Positions 27,157-36,001 of a stretch of DNA of 64,000 nt are shown here, in pieces. The position numbers and the translations under genes were made by a program. This DNA is from a bacterium (lineage in GTDB: Bacteria; Actinomycetota; Acidimicrobiia; Spongiisociales; Spongiisociaceae), in NCBI GenBank assembly GCA_028820935.1, contig JAPPHZ010000029.1:87437-151436 (forward strand). Reading direction: 5' to 3'. A model generated the notes under the pieces. It was not told the DNA's origin. It was given only the letters and a program-made list of their open reading frames with translations, and did not search any database. Numbering within the stretch: position 1 is the first letter of the stretch; each line of letters begins with the position of its first letter.

Positions 27157-27900
27157 ATGACCGAGAGCATCCGCGAACAGGTACGGCAGAGCTACGCCAA
27201 CGCCGCCCGGGCCACCATGACCCGGGTGGCCGAGACCGAGCCGGAGTTCGAACTCGCGTCCAGCCTCTACGCGCCTTCCGACATCGACGAGCTTCCGGTG
27301 GCCGCGGCCGAAGGATCCCTCGGTTGCGGAAACCCGGTGGCGGTGGCCGAACTAAACCCTGGCGAGGTCGTGCTGGACCTCGGATCGGGCGGAGGCATCG
27401 ACGTGCTCCTGTCGGCCCGGAGGGTAGGTCCGGCCGGGTTCGCCTACGGATTGGACATGACCGATGAGATGCTGGACCTGGCGCGAGCCAATGCCGCAGA
27501 GGCGGGGGTGAGCAACGTTGCGTTTCTCAAGGGCTACATGGAGGAAATCCCGCTGCCCGACGCATCCGTCGATGTGGTCATCTCCAACTGCGTGATCAAC
27601 CTGTCCGAAGACAAGAGGGCCGTATTCGCGGAGATAGCCAGAGTGCTCCGTCCCGGCGGGCGGGTAGGTGTGACCGACGTGGTGGCCGACGATGCCCTGA
27701 CTCCAGAGCAGCGTCAGGAGCGGGGCTCATGGGTCGGCTGTATCGCCGGGGCGCCCTCATTCACCGAGTACCGGCAGGGTTTGGAGTCGGCAGGCCTGAT
27801 CGACGTAGAAATCACATCCACCCACCAGATGGCGGACACAGCGAACTCCATAGCCGTCGTGGGGGTCCACTCCGCCATGATCCGGGCCCGTCTTCCCTGA
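27157..27900 (+). CDS. arsM: Arsenite methyltransferase
   Basis: A 247-residue SAM-dependent methyltransferase with motif [21 protein letters not shown] and the ArsM-specific blocks [12 protein letters not shown] and [11 protein letters not shown]. The arsenic-binding cysteines are in place: Cys57, Cys145 and Cys195 (WVGCIAGA). It methylates As(III) to less retained or volatile species in the cytoplasm. GGGAGGAAC precedes ATG 27157. Divergent from a TetR gene; a short palindrome GAAGAG-AA-CTCTTC near 28063 lies in the 249 nt before the convergent cation transporter and could end transcription. Confidence 0.92.
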   Translation: MTESIREQVRQSYANAARATMTRVAETEPEFELASSLYAPSDIDELPVAAAEGSLGCGNPVAVAELNPGEVVLDLGSGGGIDVLLSARRVGPAGFAYGLDMTDEMLDLARANAAEAGVSNVAFLKGYMEEIPLPDASVDVVISNCVINLSEDKRAVFAEIARVLRPGGRVGVTDVVADDALTPEQRQERGSWVGCIAGAPSFTEYRQGLESAGLIDVEITSTHQMADTANSIAVVGVHSAMIRARLP

Positions 27901-28149
27901 ACCGCAGACTCGCGCAACACAATCCTTTCCACCTCGACCAACGACTCGTAACGGCCTTCACAGGAGGTGTCATTGGGAAGGAGTCATCCTATCGCTGTCA
28001 TGTGACGTTAGGTGCCACAGCTAGCGGTGGAGCCGGGGGGCGGGATACGTTCGTGACCGCCGTGAAGAGAACTCTTCTCCGAGTCCCTGTTGCCTACCTC
28101 TCGTGATCCACGTCCTGGCGGTCTTACCACAGGAGTTGGATGGGCCGGG

Positions 28150-28785
28150 TCAACAGCACGCTAATCCGATCCTCCAGGTCCGCTTGGCCTCGATGCCTAT
28201 CAGCCCGGCCAGGCCGAAGGCCGCCAGCGGATCGGCCCACCACCAGCCGAGCACGGCGTTGGCGACCAGTCCGATCAGTGCCACAACCGACAGCTTCCAG
28301 CAGAAGTCGGTCTGGGCGGCGTCGGCCTCCATGGCGTGGCTGTGCAGGGCAAGAGCTACGGCTCGTTTGGCGTTGGCCAACCACTTCATCACGGCGATCG
28401 ACAGCACGAGCAAAGCCACACCGACAACCGAGGAGGAGGGTCGTTCTCCGGAGGCTAGGGCAACGGTGGCGTCCGCAGCCACGTAGAGGGCCAGCAACCA
28501 GAGGCTGAGGGCCACCCCTCTGCGGGCGATACCTTCGACCCGGTCGATGCGTGCTGCATCCTTGGCGCGCCGCTCGGCGCCGAGTCGCCAGAGGATCACC
28601 ACTCCGGAGACGGTCTCGACGAAGCTGTCGATCCCGAATCCGAGCAGAGCCACGCTGCCGGCGGCCAGTGCCGCCGCCACGGCGATGACCCCTTCCACCG
28701 CGTTCCAGCCCACGGTCAGCCATTCGAGCCGCACGGCTCGCCCGAGCAGGCTCTTGCGTTCGCCGTTCAGCCGCTCGGCGGTCAT
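28150..28785 (-). CDS. Cation transporter, CDF-like (short form)
   Basis: A 211-residue membrane protein with about five or six hydrophobic segments. The first-helix region LEWLTVGWNAVEGV and ALLGFGIDSFVETVSG, and later SHAMEADAAQTDF, resemble the metal-site helices of cation diffusion facilitators, where Asp/His pairs bind Zn or Co. The usual cytoplasmic C-terminal domain is missing, so it is a short form. It converges on arsM from the other side, so co-function in metal or metalloid handling is possible. Confidence 0.75.
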   Translation of the reverse strand: MTAERLNGERKSLLGRAVRLEWLTVGWNAVEGVIAVAAALAAGSVALLGFGIDSFVETVSGVVILWRLGAERRAKDAARIDRVEGIARRGVALSLWLLALYVAADATVALASGERPSSSVVGVALLVLSIAVMKWLANAKRAVALALHSHAMEADAAQTDFCWKLSVVALIGLVANAVLGWWWADPLAAFGLAGLIGIEAKRTWRIGLACC

Positions 28786-28915
28786 GTCACCCCGTCCGTG
28801 ATCGACCTGGCCCCAAGTCTATGCGGACCAGCCAAGCCTGACCGGCCGCCTTTGAGTGTCGAGTGCGGCCCCGGTTGGTGACCAGTCGTGATCAGTAAGT
28901 GTGACAGCATTTACA

Positions 28916-28985
28916 TTAACAACTAACAACGAACAAACAATAACTAGCAACCGGCAACTAGCGACTAGAAACCAATCATCTAGCA
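28916..28985. repeat. AT-rich CTAG/AACTA low-complexity tract
   Basis: About 70 nt of repeated AACTA, AACAA and CTAG words (for example AACTAGCAACCGGCAACTAG) between two genes, sharply lower in GC than its surroundings. A similar tract in the opposite sense is at 45319-45350. Confidence 0.6.
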
Positions 28986-29013
28986 TCGGTGGCTGCCGCG
29001 AGAGAAACCGGGA

Positions 29014-29895
29014 GTGGATTACCTTCGACCCCGCACCTGGCAGGATGCGATAGCGCTGAAGACGGAGAACCCCGCCGCGGTTCCGATCAACGGCGGCACC
29101 GATCTCATGGTCGAGATCAAATTCGCGGGTCGGCGGCCGTCATGCCTGCTGGACCTTTCCCATCTCGAGGTGCTCAAGGGATGGAGCTGGAGCAACGGTA
29201 CGGTCGAACTCGGCGCAAGCGTCACCTACACGGATGTGCTGGAGCACCTGGGTGGTGATCTTCCCGCCCTGGCCATTGCCTCCCGGACGGTCGGTTCGCC
29301 CCAGATCCGCAACCGCGGGACCATCGCGGGGAACCTGGCCACCGCCTCTCCCGCCGGGGATGCCCACCCGCCGTTGCTGGCCACGGGCGCGACGGTCCGG
29401 GTCGAGTCGATACGGGGGATCCGAGATGTCCCGGTCGGGCGGTTCTTCACCGGTCCCAAGCAGAACGTGCTGGAGCCGGACGAGCTGATCAGGGCCGTCC
29501 TGGTGCCGAGGGCCCGAGGCCCTCAGCAGTTCTCCAAGGTGGGAACCCGCAACGCGATGGTGATCGCGGTGGTCTCCTTCGCCCTCGCGTTCGACGTGCC
29601 GGGCCGCCATGTCGGGACCGGGATCGGTTCAGCGGCCCCCACCCCGATCGAGGCCGTAGATGCCGGGGCCTACCTGGATCGGGAACTCGCTCTTGGGGGG
29701 TATTGGGAGGACCATCGCAAGCTTCCCGACAGGATCGTGGACGGCTTCGCGGAGCGGGCGGCGGCCGCCGCCCGGCCGATCGACGACGTGCGCGGCCCGG
29801 CCGGGTACCGCGTTCACGCACTGCGTGTCATGGCAGGGCGGACCCTCCGCTGGGCCTGGTCGGCCCTGGCGACGGGTGGAACCCGTGCTCATTGA
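29014..29895 (+). CDS. Molybdenum hydroxylase FAD subunit (CoxM/XdhB-like)
   Basis: A 293-residue FAD-binding subunit of the xanthine dehydrogenase/CO dehydrogenase family. FAD motifs are INGGTDLMVEIK near residue 28 and TIAGNLATASPAGD near residue 107. It passes electrons from the Fe-S subunit to its acceptor. GTG 29014 is the start. It overlaps the Fe-S subunit gene by 11 nt and is the first gene of a four-gene coupled operon. Confidence 0.92.
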   Translation: MDYLRPRTWQDAIALKTENPAAVPINGGTDLMVEIKFAGRRPSCLLDLSHLEVLKGWSWSNGTVELGASVTYTDVLEHLGGDLPALAIASRTVGSPQIRNRGTIAGNLATASPAGDAHPPLLATGATVRVESIRGIRDVPVGRFFTGPKQNVLEPDELIRAVLVPRARGPQQFSKVGTRNAMVIAVVSFALAFDVPGRHVGTGIGSAAPTPIEAVDAGAYLDRELALGGYWEDHRKLPDRIVDGFAERAAAAARPIDDVRGPAGYRVHALRVMAGRTLRWAWSALATGGTRAH

Positions 29896-30355
29896 GCTGA
29901 CGGTGAACGGCAGGAGCCGCACGGCCGAGAACGTCCGGGCCGGGGAGAGCCTGCTGTACGTCCTGAGGGAGCACCTCGGTCTGAGGGGTTCCAAGGACGC
30001 TTGCGAGCAGGGTGAGTGCGGCTCATGTTCTGTATACCTGAACGGTGACCTCGTCTGCGCGTGCCTGGTGTCGGCCGGCCAGGCGGATGGCGCGGAGGTG
30101 GTGACGGTGGAGGGTCTATCGGACGGGGAGACGCTCCATCCAATCCAGCAGGCATACGTGTCCGAGGGAGCGGTCCAGTGCGGCTTCTGCACGCCCGGGC
30201 TGGTCGTCGCCACCCACTGCCTGCTCGATGCCAACTCCGATCCCTCCGACGACGAGATACGTGAGGCCCTGGCCGGCAACCTCTGCCGGTGCACCGGCTA
30301 CGAGAAGATCGTCTCCGCCGTCCGGCTGGCTGCGACGGAGACGGCGGCCGGATGA
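29885..30355 (+). CDS. Molybdenum hydroxylase 2Fe-2S subunit (CoxS/XdhC-like)
   Basis: A 156-residue protein with two 2Fe-2S clusters: plant-ferredoxin-type CEQGECGSC plus a later Cys, and the C-terminal helical cluster with CGFCTPG and CRCTGYEKI. It relays electrons from the Mo site to FAD. The GTG at 29885 is used because the product then begins MLIELTVNG, the usual N-terminus; longer readings run through the FAD-subunit gene. Confidence 0.93.
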   Translation: MLIELTVNGRSRTAENVRAGESLLYVLREHLGLRGSKDACEQGECGSCSVYLNGDLVCACLVSAGQADGAEVVTVEGLSDGETLHPIQQAYVSEGAVQCGFCTPGLVVATHCLLDANSDPSDDEIREALAGNLCRCTGYEKIVSAVRLAATETAAG

Positions 30356-31347
30356 GTTCGGCGTCCGTCCAATCCCGGCCCGGCCCGAGCGTCACCGTCC
30401 TGACCGGCTTCCTGGGCGCCGGGAAGACCACCCTCGTCAACCACCTTCTCTCCACGGACCACGGTCGGCGCATCGCGGTGATAGTGAACGAGATGGGCGA
30501 GATCGGAATCGACGGAGATCTCATCGTCTCCTCCGAAGAGGAGATAATCGAGATGGCCAACGGGTGTGTCTGCTGCACGCTGTCGGTTCGCAACGATCTG
30601 GCCGCCATGATCCGTAAGCTGCTGGCCCGCCCCGAGCCGCCCGACTACGTGGTCATCGAGACCAGCGGCGTTGCCGATCCGGTGCCGGTCACCCAGGCGC
30701 TCTTCGTCGAAGGCCTGGCCGATCGCATAGGAGTCGACGGGATCGTGACCATGGTCGACGCCAAGCACGTGGACGCCCATCTGGACGCGTTCGGCCCGGA
30801 CCGGCCCGACAGCCGGGTGGTGGACCAGATCCTGTGCGCCGACCGCATCGTGCTCAACAAGACGGATCTCGTCGGGCCCGATGCCCTGCGGAAGACGGAG
30901 GCTCGGATCAGCGGACTCAACAACACCGCCCCGGTTATCAGATCGTGCTACTCCAGGGTGGACCCGGATGAGATTCTCGGGATCGAGGCCTTCGGTGGAT
31001 CGCCGGTGTCGACAGGCGGCGGGTTCCTCGAGGACACCTACGTCCACTCCCGGGATCCGGGCGTGGAGGCCATCAGTATCGAGGTCCACGGCGAGTTGGA
31101 CGGGGCCAGGCTGAGGGAGTGGCTGGAGGCTCTCACCGGGGCGCGATCCGCCGACATCTACCGCATCAAGGGCATCCTCGCCGTGGCTGGGCAGCCGCGC
31201 CAGACCATCCTCCAAGGGGTCCACCGGCTGTTCGAGATCTATCCGGGCGGGCGATGGTCGGGCAACCGGAGCAGCCGGCTGGTCTTCATCGGCCGTGATC
31301 TCGATGGCCGGATGCTGCGGTCCGGGCTGGAGGGCTGCCGCGCGTGA
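30352..31347 (+). CDS. COG0523 family GTPase (CobW/YjiA-like metallochaperone)
   Basis: About 331 residues: Walker A TGFLGAGKTT, the metal-binding CxCC motif in NGCVCCTL, ETSGVADP (switch/Walker B region) and the guanine-specificity motif LNKTDL, followed by a CobW C-terminal domain. COG0523 proteins use GTP to deliver metal ions to client enzymes. The ATG at 30352 overlaps the Fe-S subunit stop, and the gene in turn overlaps the Mo subunit gene by 4 nt. Its position inside a Mo hydroxylase operon suggests a role in maturing that enzyme, which is inference. Confidence 0.92.
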   Translation: MSSASVQSRPGPSVTVLTGFLGAGKTTLVNHLLSTDHGRRIAVIVNEMGEIGIDGDLIVSSEEEIIEMANGCVCCTLSVRNDLAAMIRKLLARPEPPDYVVIETSGVADPVPVTQALFVEGLADRIGVDGIVTMVDAKHVDAHLDAFGPDRPDSRVVDQILCADRIVLNKTDLVGPDALRKTEARISGLNNTAPVIRSCYSRVDPDEILGIEAFGGSPVSTGGGFLEDTYVHSRDPGVEAISIEVHGELDGARLREWLEALTGARSADIYRIKGILAVAGQPRQTILQGVHRLFEIYPGGRWSGNRSSRLVFIGRDLDGRMLRSGLEGCRA

Positions 31348-33695
31348 TGAGGCCCCACCAGCAACTGGACACGAAGGTTCGTGACCGCAAGACCCACGCC
31401 CGCGGGGTCGGCGCGTCACCCCCGCGGCCCGACGCGCCGCTCAAGGTGCTGGGCCGCTTCGCCTACGCCTCGGACCTCCACATCGACGGCATGCTGTGGG
31501 GCGCCACGGTGAGGAGTCCGCACCCGAGGGCCCGCATCATGGGTATCGATGTCTCCCAGGCCCTGACGATCCGGGGGGTTGCCACCGTGCTGACCGCCGA
31601 GGATGTTCCGGGGCACCGTTTCTACGGCATCAAGGTGGCGGACCAGCCTGTGCTGGCCGCCCACGAAGTCCGGTATGTGGGCGAGCCGGTGGCGATCGTG
31701 GCCGCCGACCATCCCGAAACAGCCCGCCGGGCGGTCGAGGCCGTCCGCGTCGACTACGAGGTGCAGGCACCGCTGACCGACCCGGAGTCCGCGCTGTCGG
31801 GTGCCGGAGATCCGATCGACCCGGGCGGGAACGTGGCGCGCCATGTACGCATCCGCCACGGGGACGTTGCCACCGCCAGGTCACGGGCGGAGGTGGTGGT
31901 GCGACGGGAGTACACCTCAGGGGTCCAGGATCCGGCCTTCCTGGGCCCGGAAGCCGGTCTGGCGGTGCCCGACGGCAGCGGCGGTATCGACCTGTACGTG
32001 GCGGCGCAGTGGATCCACGACGACCGGCGCCAGGTGGCAGCAGCTCTCGGGCTGGATCCGAGCCGGGTACGACTGACCCTGAGCGGGGTCGGCGGGGCCT
32101 TCGGAGGCAGGGAGGACCTGTCGGTGCATATCCATGCCTGCATGCTGGCGCTGCGGATGGGCCGCCCCGTCAAGATGTCCTATGACCGGGCGGAGTCGTT
32201 CGTCGGCCATGTCCATCGGCACCCCTCCCGTATCCGGGTCGAACTGGGCGCCCGCCGGGACGGAACCCTGGTCTACTCCACAGTGAGGCTCCTGCTGGAC
32301 GGCGGCGCCTACACGTCCACCTCGCAGATCGTCATAGCCAACGCCTCCTACTTCGCCGCCGGCGCCTACAAGGTCGACCATGTGGAGATCGACGGTTACG
32401 CCGTCTACACCAACAACCCTCCCCGGGGGGCCATGCGCGGCTTCGGGGCGGTGCAGGCCTGTTACGCCATCGAATCGGCCATGGATCGCCTCGCCGGGGA
32501 ACTGGACATGGATCCGGTCGACCTGAGGGTCCGCAATGCCATACAGGAGGGAGACCTCCTACCCACCGGGCAGGAGGTTGACGGTCCCACCCCCACTCGC
32601 GAGCTCCTGGGACACCTGCGCCGCCTTCCGCTGCCCCCCGAGCGCCCTGCGGCAGGGGAGGACCTGAGGCGCCTGCCCGGCGGGGTGGGCAACACCACTC
32701 ATGGGGAGGCGGTGGTCCGGGGGGTCGGCTACGCCCTCGGGATGAAGGCGATCGGCTTCTCCGGAGGCGTGGACGACATCTCCACCGCCCGGGTGTCGGT
32801 CTCGGTAGCGGGTGGCCGGCCGGTGGCGGAGGTCTACAGCGCCGCCTCTGAGTGCGGGCAGGGCATCGTGGCGGTGCAGGCCCAGATCGTGCGGACCGAG
32901 TTGGGGATCGACTCGGTCACCGTCCGGCCCGCTGACACGGACATCGGGGACGCCGGCTCGTCGGCGGCCTCCCGCCAGACCTGGATGACCGGCGGAGCGG
33001 TCCAAGGTGCCTGTCACGGCGTGCGGGATCGGATCCTGGAACGGGCCGCCCGACGCCTCGGTTGCTCTCCGGGAGATCTTGCCCTCACACCCCATGGAAT
33101 CACGGTTCCCGGCAAGGGGGAGGCCCTCGTCAGTCTCGCCGACCTCCTGGGCGATGACTCGATCGAGCACACCTTCGTGTACCACCACCGGCCTACCGAA
33201 CCCATCGATGACGTGCGGGGCCAGGGCAATGCCCACATCGCCTTCGCCTACGCCGCCCACCGGGCGGTGGTCGATGTGGACACCGAGTTGGGTCTGGTCC
33301 GGTTGGTCGAGCTGGCCACCGCCCAGGATGTGGGGAAGGCCATCAACCCCCAGGCCGTCGAGGGACAGATCGAAGGCGGTTCTGCCCAGGGTCTCGGCCT
33401 CGCCCTGCTGGAGGAGGTTCAGGTCGAGGACGGCCTCGTGAAGAACGCCTCGTTCACCGACTACCTGATCCCCACCATCCTTGACATGCCTCCCATGAAC
33501 GTCCGGCTCTTCGAGTTCCCCCATCCCGACTCCCCCTACGGGCTCAACGGGGTAGGGGAGCCCCCCACGCTGTCCTCCACCCCGGCCATCGTCAACGCCC
33601 TGCGCGACGCCACCGGCCTCGACCTCCCGCGAGTCCCCGTCCGGCCGACCGATCTGATCGCCTCTCTCCAAGGCGATGGCTCTCGGGGAGAATAG
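31344..33695 (+). CDS. Molybdenum hydroxylase large subunit (xanthine dehydrogenase family)
   Basis: The 783-residue Mo-cofactor subunit. Visible family features are the hammerhead domain at the N-terminus (LGRFAYASDLHIDGMLWG), the GGAFGGRE cofactor loop, PRGAMRGFGAVQ with the substrate-site Arg region, SECGQG, and the catalytic glutamate in GVGEPP near the C-terminus. No CO-dehydrogenase-type active-site loop (AYRCSFR) is present, so a purine, nicotinate or other heterocycle/aldehyde is more likely than CO. ATGATGA couples it to the COG0523 gene. Confidence 0.92.
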   Translation: MMRPHQQLDTKVRDRKTHARGVGASPPRPDAPLKVLGRFAYASDLHIDGMLWGATVRSPHPRARIMGIDVSQALTIRGVATVLTAEDVPGHRFYGIKVADQPVLAAHEVRYVGEPVAIVAADHPETARRAVEAVRVDYEVQAPLTDPESALSGAGDPIDPGGNVARHVRIRHGDVATARSRAEVVVRREYTSGVQDPAFLGPEAGLAVPDGSGGIDLYVAAQWIHDDRRQVAAALGLDPSRVRLTLSGVGGAFGGREDLSVHIHACMLALRMGRPVKMSYDRAESFVGHVHRHPSRIRVELGARRDGTLVYSTVRLLLDGGAYTSTSQIVIANASYFAAGAYKVDHVEIDGYAVYTNNPPRGAMRGFGAVQACYAIESAMDRLAGELDMDPVDLRVRNAIQEGDLLPTGQEVDGPTPTRELLGHLRRLPLPPERPAAGEDLRRLPGGVGNTTHGEAVVRGVGYALGMKAIGFSGGVDDISTARVSVSVAGGRPVAEVYSAASECGQGIVAVQAQIVRTELGIDSVTVRPADTDIGDAGSSAASRQTWMTGGAVQGACHGVRDRILERAARRLGCSPGDLALTPHGITVPGKGEALVSLADLLGDDSIEHTFVYHHRPTEPIDDVRGQGNAHIAFAYAAHRAVVDVDTELGLVRLVELATAQDVGKAINPQAVEGQIEGGSAQGLGLALLEEVQVEDGLVKNASFTDYLIPTILDMPPMNVRLFEFPHPDSPYGLNGVGEPPTLSSTPAIVNALRDATGLDLPRVPVRPTDLIASLQGDGSRGE

Positions 33696-33754
33696 GTCGA
33701 TGCGACCTACGTTGTCGCGAGTCTCTACAAGCCCCTATCCGCGAAGAATTGGGG

Positions 33755-34192
33755 TTAGCCGACATCTAGGAGCGGGTTGTGCCATCGCAGTCCTGGGAAG
33801 CGGGCGAAGTCACCGTCGTTGGAGTGGACCTGGGCTTGGTGTTCGATGGCCAGTGCGGCGATGTGGGCGTCGGTGACGAGGTTCCCGCCCACGCCGACGG
33901 CGGCCAGCAAGTTGCGGAAGATGGCGAGGTGCTGAGTGCCCGGATTCAACGGCGTGACGCTGGATGAGCGGAACCACTCGGCCACGAGGTCGGCCGCGTG
34001 CTCTGGTGCCGCCGGGTCGCGCAGCACCGCGGGATGGGTAAGCAGCCGCACGAACCCTGTCGCCACGAGCCAAGGAACCCCTACTCGCTCGGTTCCGTTC
34101 ACCAAGTCCTCCCACCACCGGCGTGCCGGCTGGTGCAGCGGCGCGCCGGCGGCGTGGGCGTACACGAGCAGGTTTAGGTCTGGGACGATCAC
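33755..34192 (-). CDS. vapC: VapC family PIN-domain ribonuclease toxin
   Basis: A 145-residue PIN domain. The acidic metal site is represented by Asp5 (VPDLNLLVYAH), the central glutamate region and TDAHIAALA plus SNDGDFARF near the C-terminus. VapC toxins cut tRNA or rRNA. It overlaps the antitoxin gene by 4 nt, in the standard VapB-VapC order on the minus strand. Confidence 0.92.
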   Translation of the reverse strand: MIVPDLNLLVYAHAAGAPLHQPARRWWEDLVNGTERVGVPWLVATGFVRLLTHPAVLRDPAAPEHAADLVAEWFRSSSVTPLNPGTQHLAIFRNLLAAVGVGGNLVTDAHIAALAIEHQAQVHSNDGDFARFPGLRWHNPLLDVG

Positions 34193-34446
34193 TGCGCCTG
34201 CGGGCCGGGGAATCCGCCGACCTCGAGCGAGTCGTTGAGTTGGTTGAGTCGCATCGGATCGACGCCGGGCCTGAACCCGCTCGGGTGGGGATCGACAAGG
34301 TAGCGCGGCGCGGTCTCGACGAGCGCGGGGGACAGGCCCCGTCTCAAGGTGTCGTTGACCACCTTCTTGAACGGCTGGTCTGTGCGCTGGGCTTGTTCCT
34401 TGAGGGCATCAGCCAGATCGTCATCAAGAGTCAGAGTCGTACGCAT
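34189..34446 (-). CDS. vapB: VapB-type antitoxin, ribbon-helix-helix
   Basis: An 85-residue antitoxin whose first 45 residues (MRTTLTLDDDLADALKEQA, then FKKVVNDTLRRGL) form a ribbon-helix-helix DNA-binding domain; the tail would wrap the toxin. ATG 34446 lies 4 nt from a perfect 16-bp inverted repeat, so the complex probably represses its own promoter. Confidence 0.9.
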   Translation of the reverse strand: MRTTLTLDDDLADALKEQAQRTDQPFKKVVNDTLRRGLSPALVETAPRYLVDPHPSGFRPGVDPMRLNQLNDSLEVGGFPGPQAQ

Positions 34447-34450
34447 GCAG

Positions 34451-34486
34451 ACATCATAGCATCATTATCGAATGATGCTATGATGT
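34451..34486. promoter_or_regulatory. Operator palindrome of vapBC
   Basis: ACATCATAGCATCATT (34451-34466) and AATGATGCTATGATGT (34471-34486) are perfect reverse complements around ATCG. The site abuts the vapB start and is AT-rich, as expected for an autoregulatory operator overlapping the promoter. Confidence 0.85.
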
Positions 34487-34547
34487 TAGATAGGGTGAAG
34501 CCGGATGCCCTCCATTCACCGCTAGACCCGGCTCCGGTTCGGGGACT

Positions 34548-34562
34548 TGGACTCTGAGTCCA
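34548..34562 (-). terminator. Hairpin downstream of the candidate selenoprotein gene
   Basis: TGGACT-CTG-AGTCCA is a 6-bp stem 8 nt beyond the stop of the minus-strand redoxin gene and between it and the vapBC operator. No T-run is visible, so termination is tentative. Confidence 0.4.
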
Positions 34563-34569
34563 GGCTTCT

Positions 34570-35724
34570 CTAGCGGCGGAGCAGTTGCTTGATCCGGCGG
34601 GCGGCCGGGGTCCATAGCCACTCGGGTTCGGTGAACCGGCGATGGTCCTCACCGGGCAAGCCCATGGGGTCGTAGTAGCTCTTGCCGGAGTTCTTACGCA
34701 GGTAGCTCGTCCGCCTCAGCACCTTCAGGGAGGCATAGATCGTTCCCTTGTGGGTCCAGCCCTGCCGCAGGTAGTTCCAGTTGTCGGGCGCCAGATGCTG
34801 CGCCGCGGCGAAGTACCGCCAAGCACGCTGGCTGTCGCCCACCGACTCGAAGTGAAGCGCCAGCCTGAACGTCGCTTCTGCCAGGCGCAAGTTGTCGTCG
34901 ACGGGCTTGAGCTGCTCGGCGAGTTCCTGGCTCGACCAGACGTGGCGGCTGTCGGCTCCCTTCTCGATCCAGTCGCGAGTCGCCTCGGCAAATGCGTCGT
35001 CGCCCACGCGAACCTTGCCGAGGCCGAATCTGATCGTCGTCTCGGCCGGGTACGTCCCTTCGTTGCTGCGAACGATGCGTCCCTCTTCGTCTATCCACGC
35101 GGCCGACGGCACGCTCACCCAGCCGAACAGCGAACTGATCTGGTGGGTCGGGTCGACGACGCACCGGTAGGTCGGGGAGGCTCGTTCAAACCACTTGTCG
35201 ACAGCTGTGGCGCCTCCGGAGTCCTGAGCCACGCTGATCAACTCGAACCGGTCCGACCCGATGGATTCGTACAGATCCTGCCAGTCCGGCAGGCTGAAGC
35301 GGCACCCTCACCAGGATGACCAGGTGAACAGCACCACCTTGTGGCCGCGCAGGTCCGAGAGCCTTAACGTGTCGCCGTTCCGCTCGGTCACCTCGAAGTC
35401 GGGGGCGATAGCGCTCTCCAGCCCGGCGCGCCGGACCTCGGGCACCGAGCCGAGGCTCCACACGTCGCCGTCATGCGCGTACTTCTGGCCGATCATGTCC
35501 GCGAACTCCGAGTAGCAGAACCAGACCCAGTCGTCGGCGTCCGCGATCCACTCCTCGCGCTTGCCCGCCGGCAGCGGCACGCACAAATCGCCCAGGCAGG
35601 CGCCTTGAGGCTTCATCTGCCAGCCGGTGGCGCGAGGGAGTTCGTCCATCCGCACCCATAGGGCCCCAGCGGGATCGGTCCGCCGCGTGACCTGGTTCGT
35701 CTTGCCGTTTGCGAGGATGATCAT
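34570..35724 (-). CDS. Candidate selenoprotein: redoxin/TlpA-ResA-like protein with in-frame TGA (Sec139)
   Basis: Reading through the TGA at complement 35308-35310 gives one continuous protein of about 384 residues. Residues 1-110 are an N-terminal region with GACLGDLCVPLP. A thioredoxin-fold domain starts near residue 112 (APDFEV, LRLSDLRGHKVVLFTWSSW). At the catalytic CxxC position the sequence reads W-TGA-G-C-R, then FSLPDWQDLYE and FELISVAQD; the C-terminus has a TPR-like helical stretch. The fold and frame continue on both sides of the TGA, and a SECIS-like hairpin follows, supporting selenocysteine over a nonsense mutation. ATG 35724 has GGAG 6 nt upstream. No Sec machinery is in this window. 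Confidence 0.78.
35277..35310 (-). promoter_or_regulatory. Candidate bacterial SECIS element with UGA codon
   Basis: After TGA (complement 35308-35310), 20 nt precede a 5-nt loop GGACT closed by CCTGCC/GGCAGG; CAG and CTG outside extend the stem past an AT bulge. This meets the general bacterial SECIS description: stem of 4-16 bp, loop with G among the first two bases, and loop 16-37 nt from the UGA. Confidence 0.7.
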
Positions 35725-36001
35725 GCTTGCTCCGCGAGAGCCGATTCGGCCGGCCAGGTGGGTGCTTCGCCGTGCGTCAGGCTCGAGTAGTACCTGACGG
35801 TAGTGCTCGCCGGCGACGAAGGCCATTGGGCCATGGCCGGCCATCACGAACCGCCACGGATTGGAGACGCGCCCTTCGTTCCCGACGGTGGGTGTGCCAG
35901 GGACGGACTGCGCCAGGTTGCGAGGGTGATCGGATGCCCTCCTATTCGGGTCGGGGCAGCCCCATTGGTACCGTGCGGACCCGCTCGGGAGTGCCGAGGG
36001 G

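Noticed and set aside
31344..33695. Aerobic CO dehydrogenase large subunit (coxL form I)
   Set aside because: The form I active-site motif AYRCSFR is absent; the sequence fits the wider xanthine dehydrogenase family.
34570..35310. Treating the redoxin as two genes or a plain pseudogene split by TGA
   Set aside because: There is one TGA only, at the redox-Cys position, the domain is continuous, and a SECIS-like hairpin follows; selenocysteine explains this better, though it needs the genome's Sec genes.
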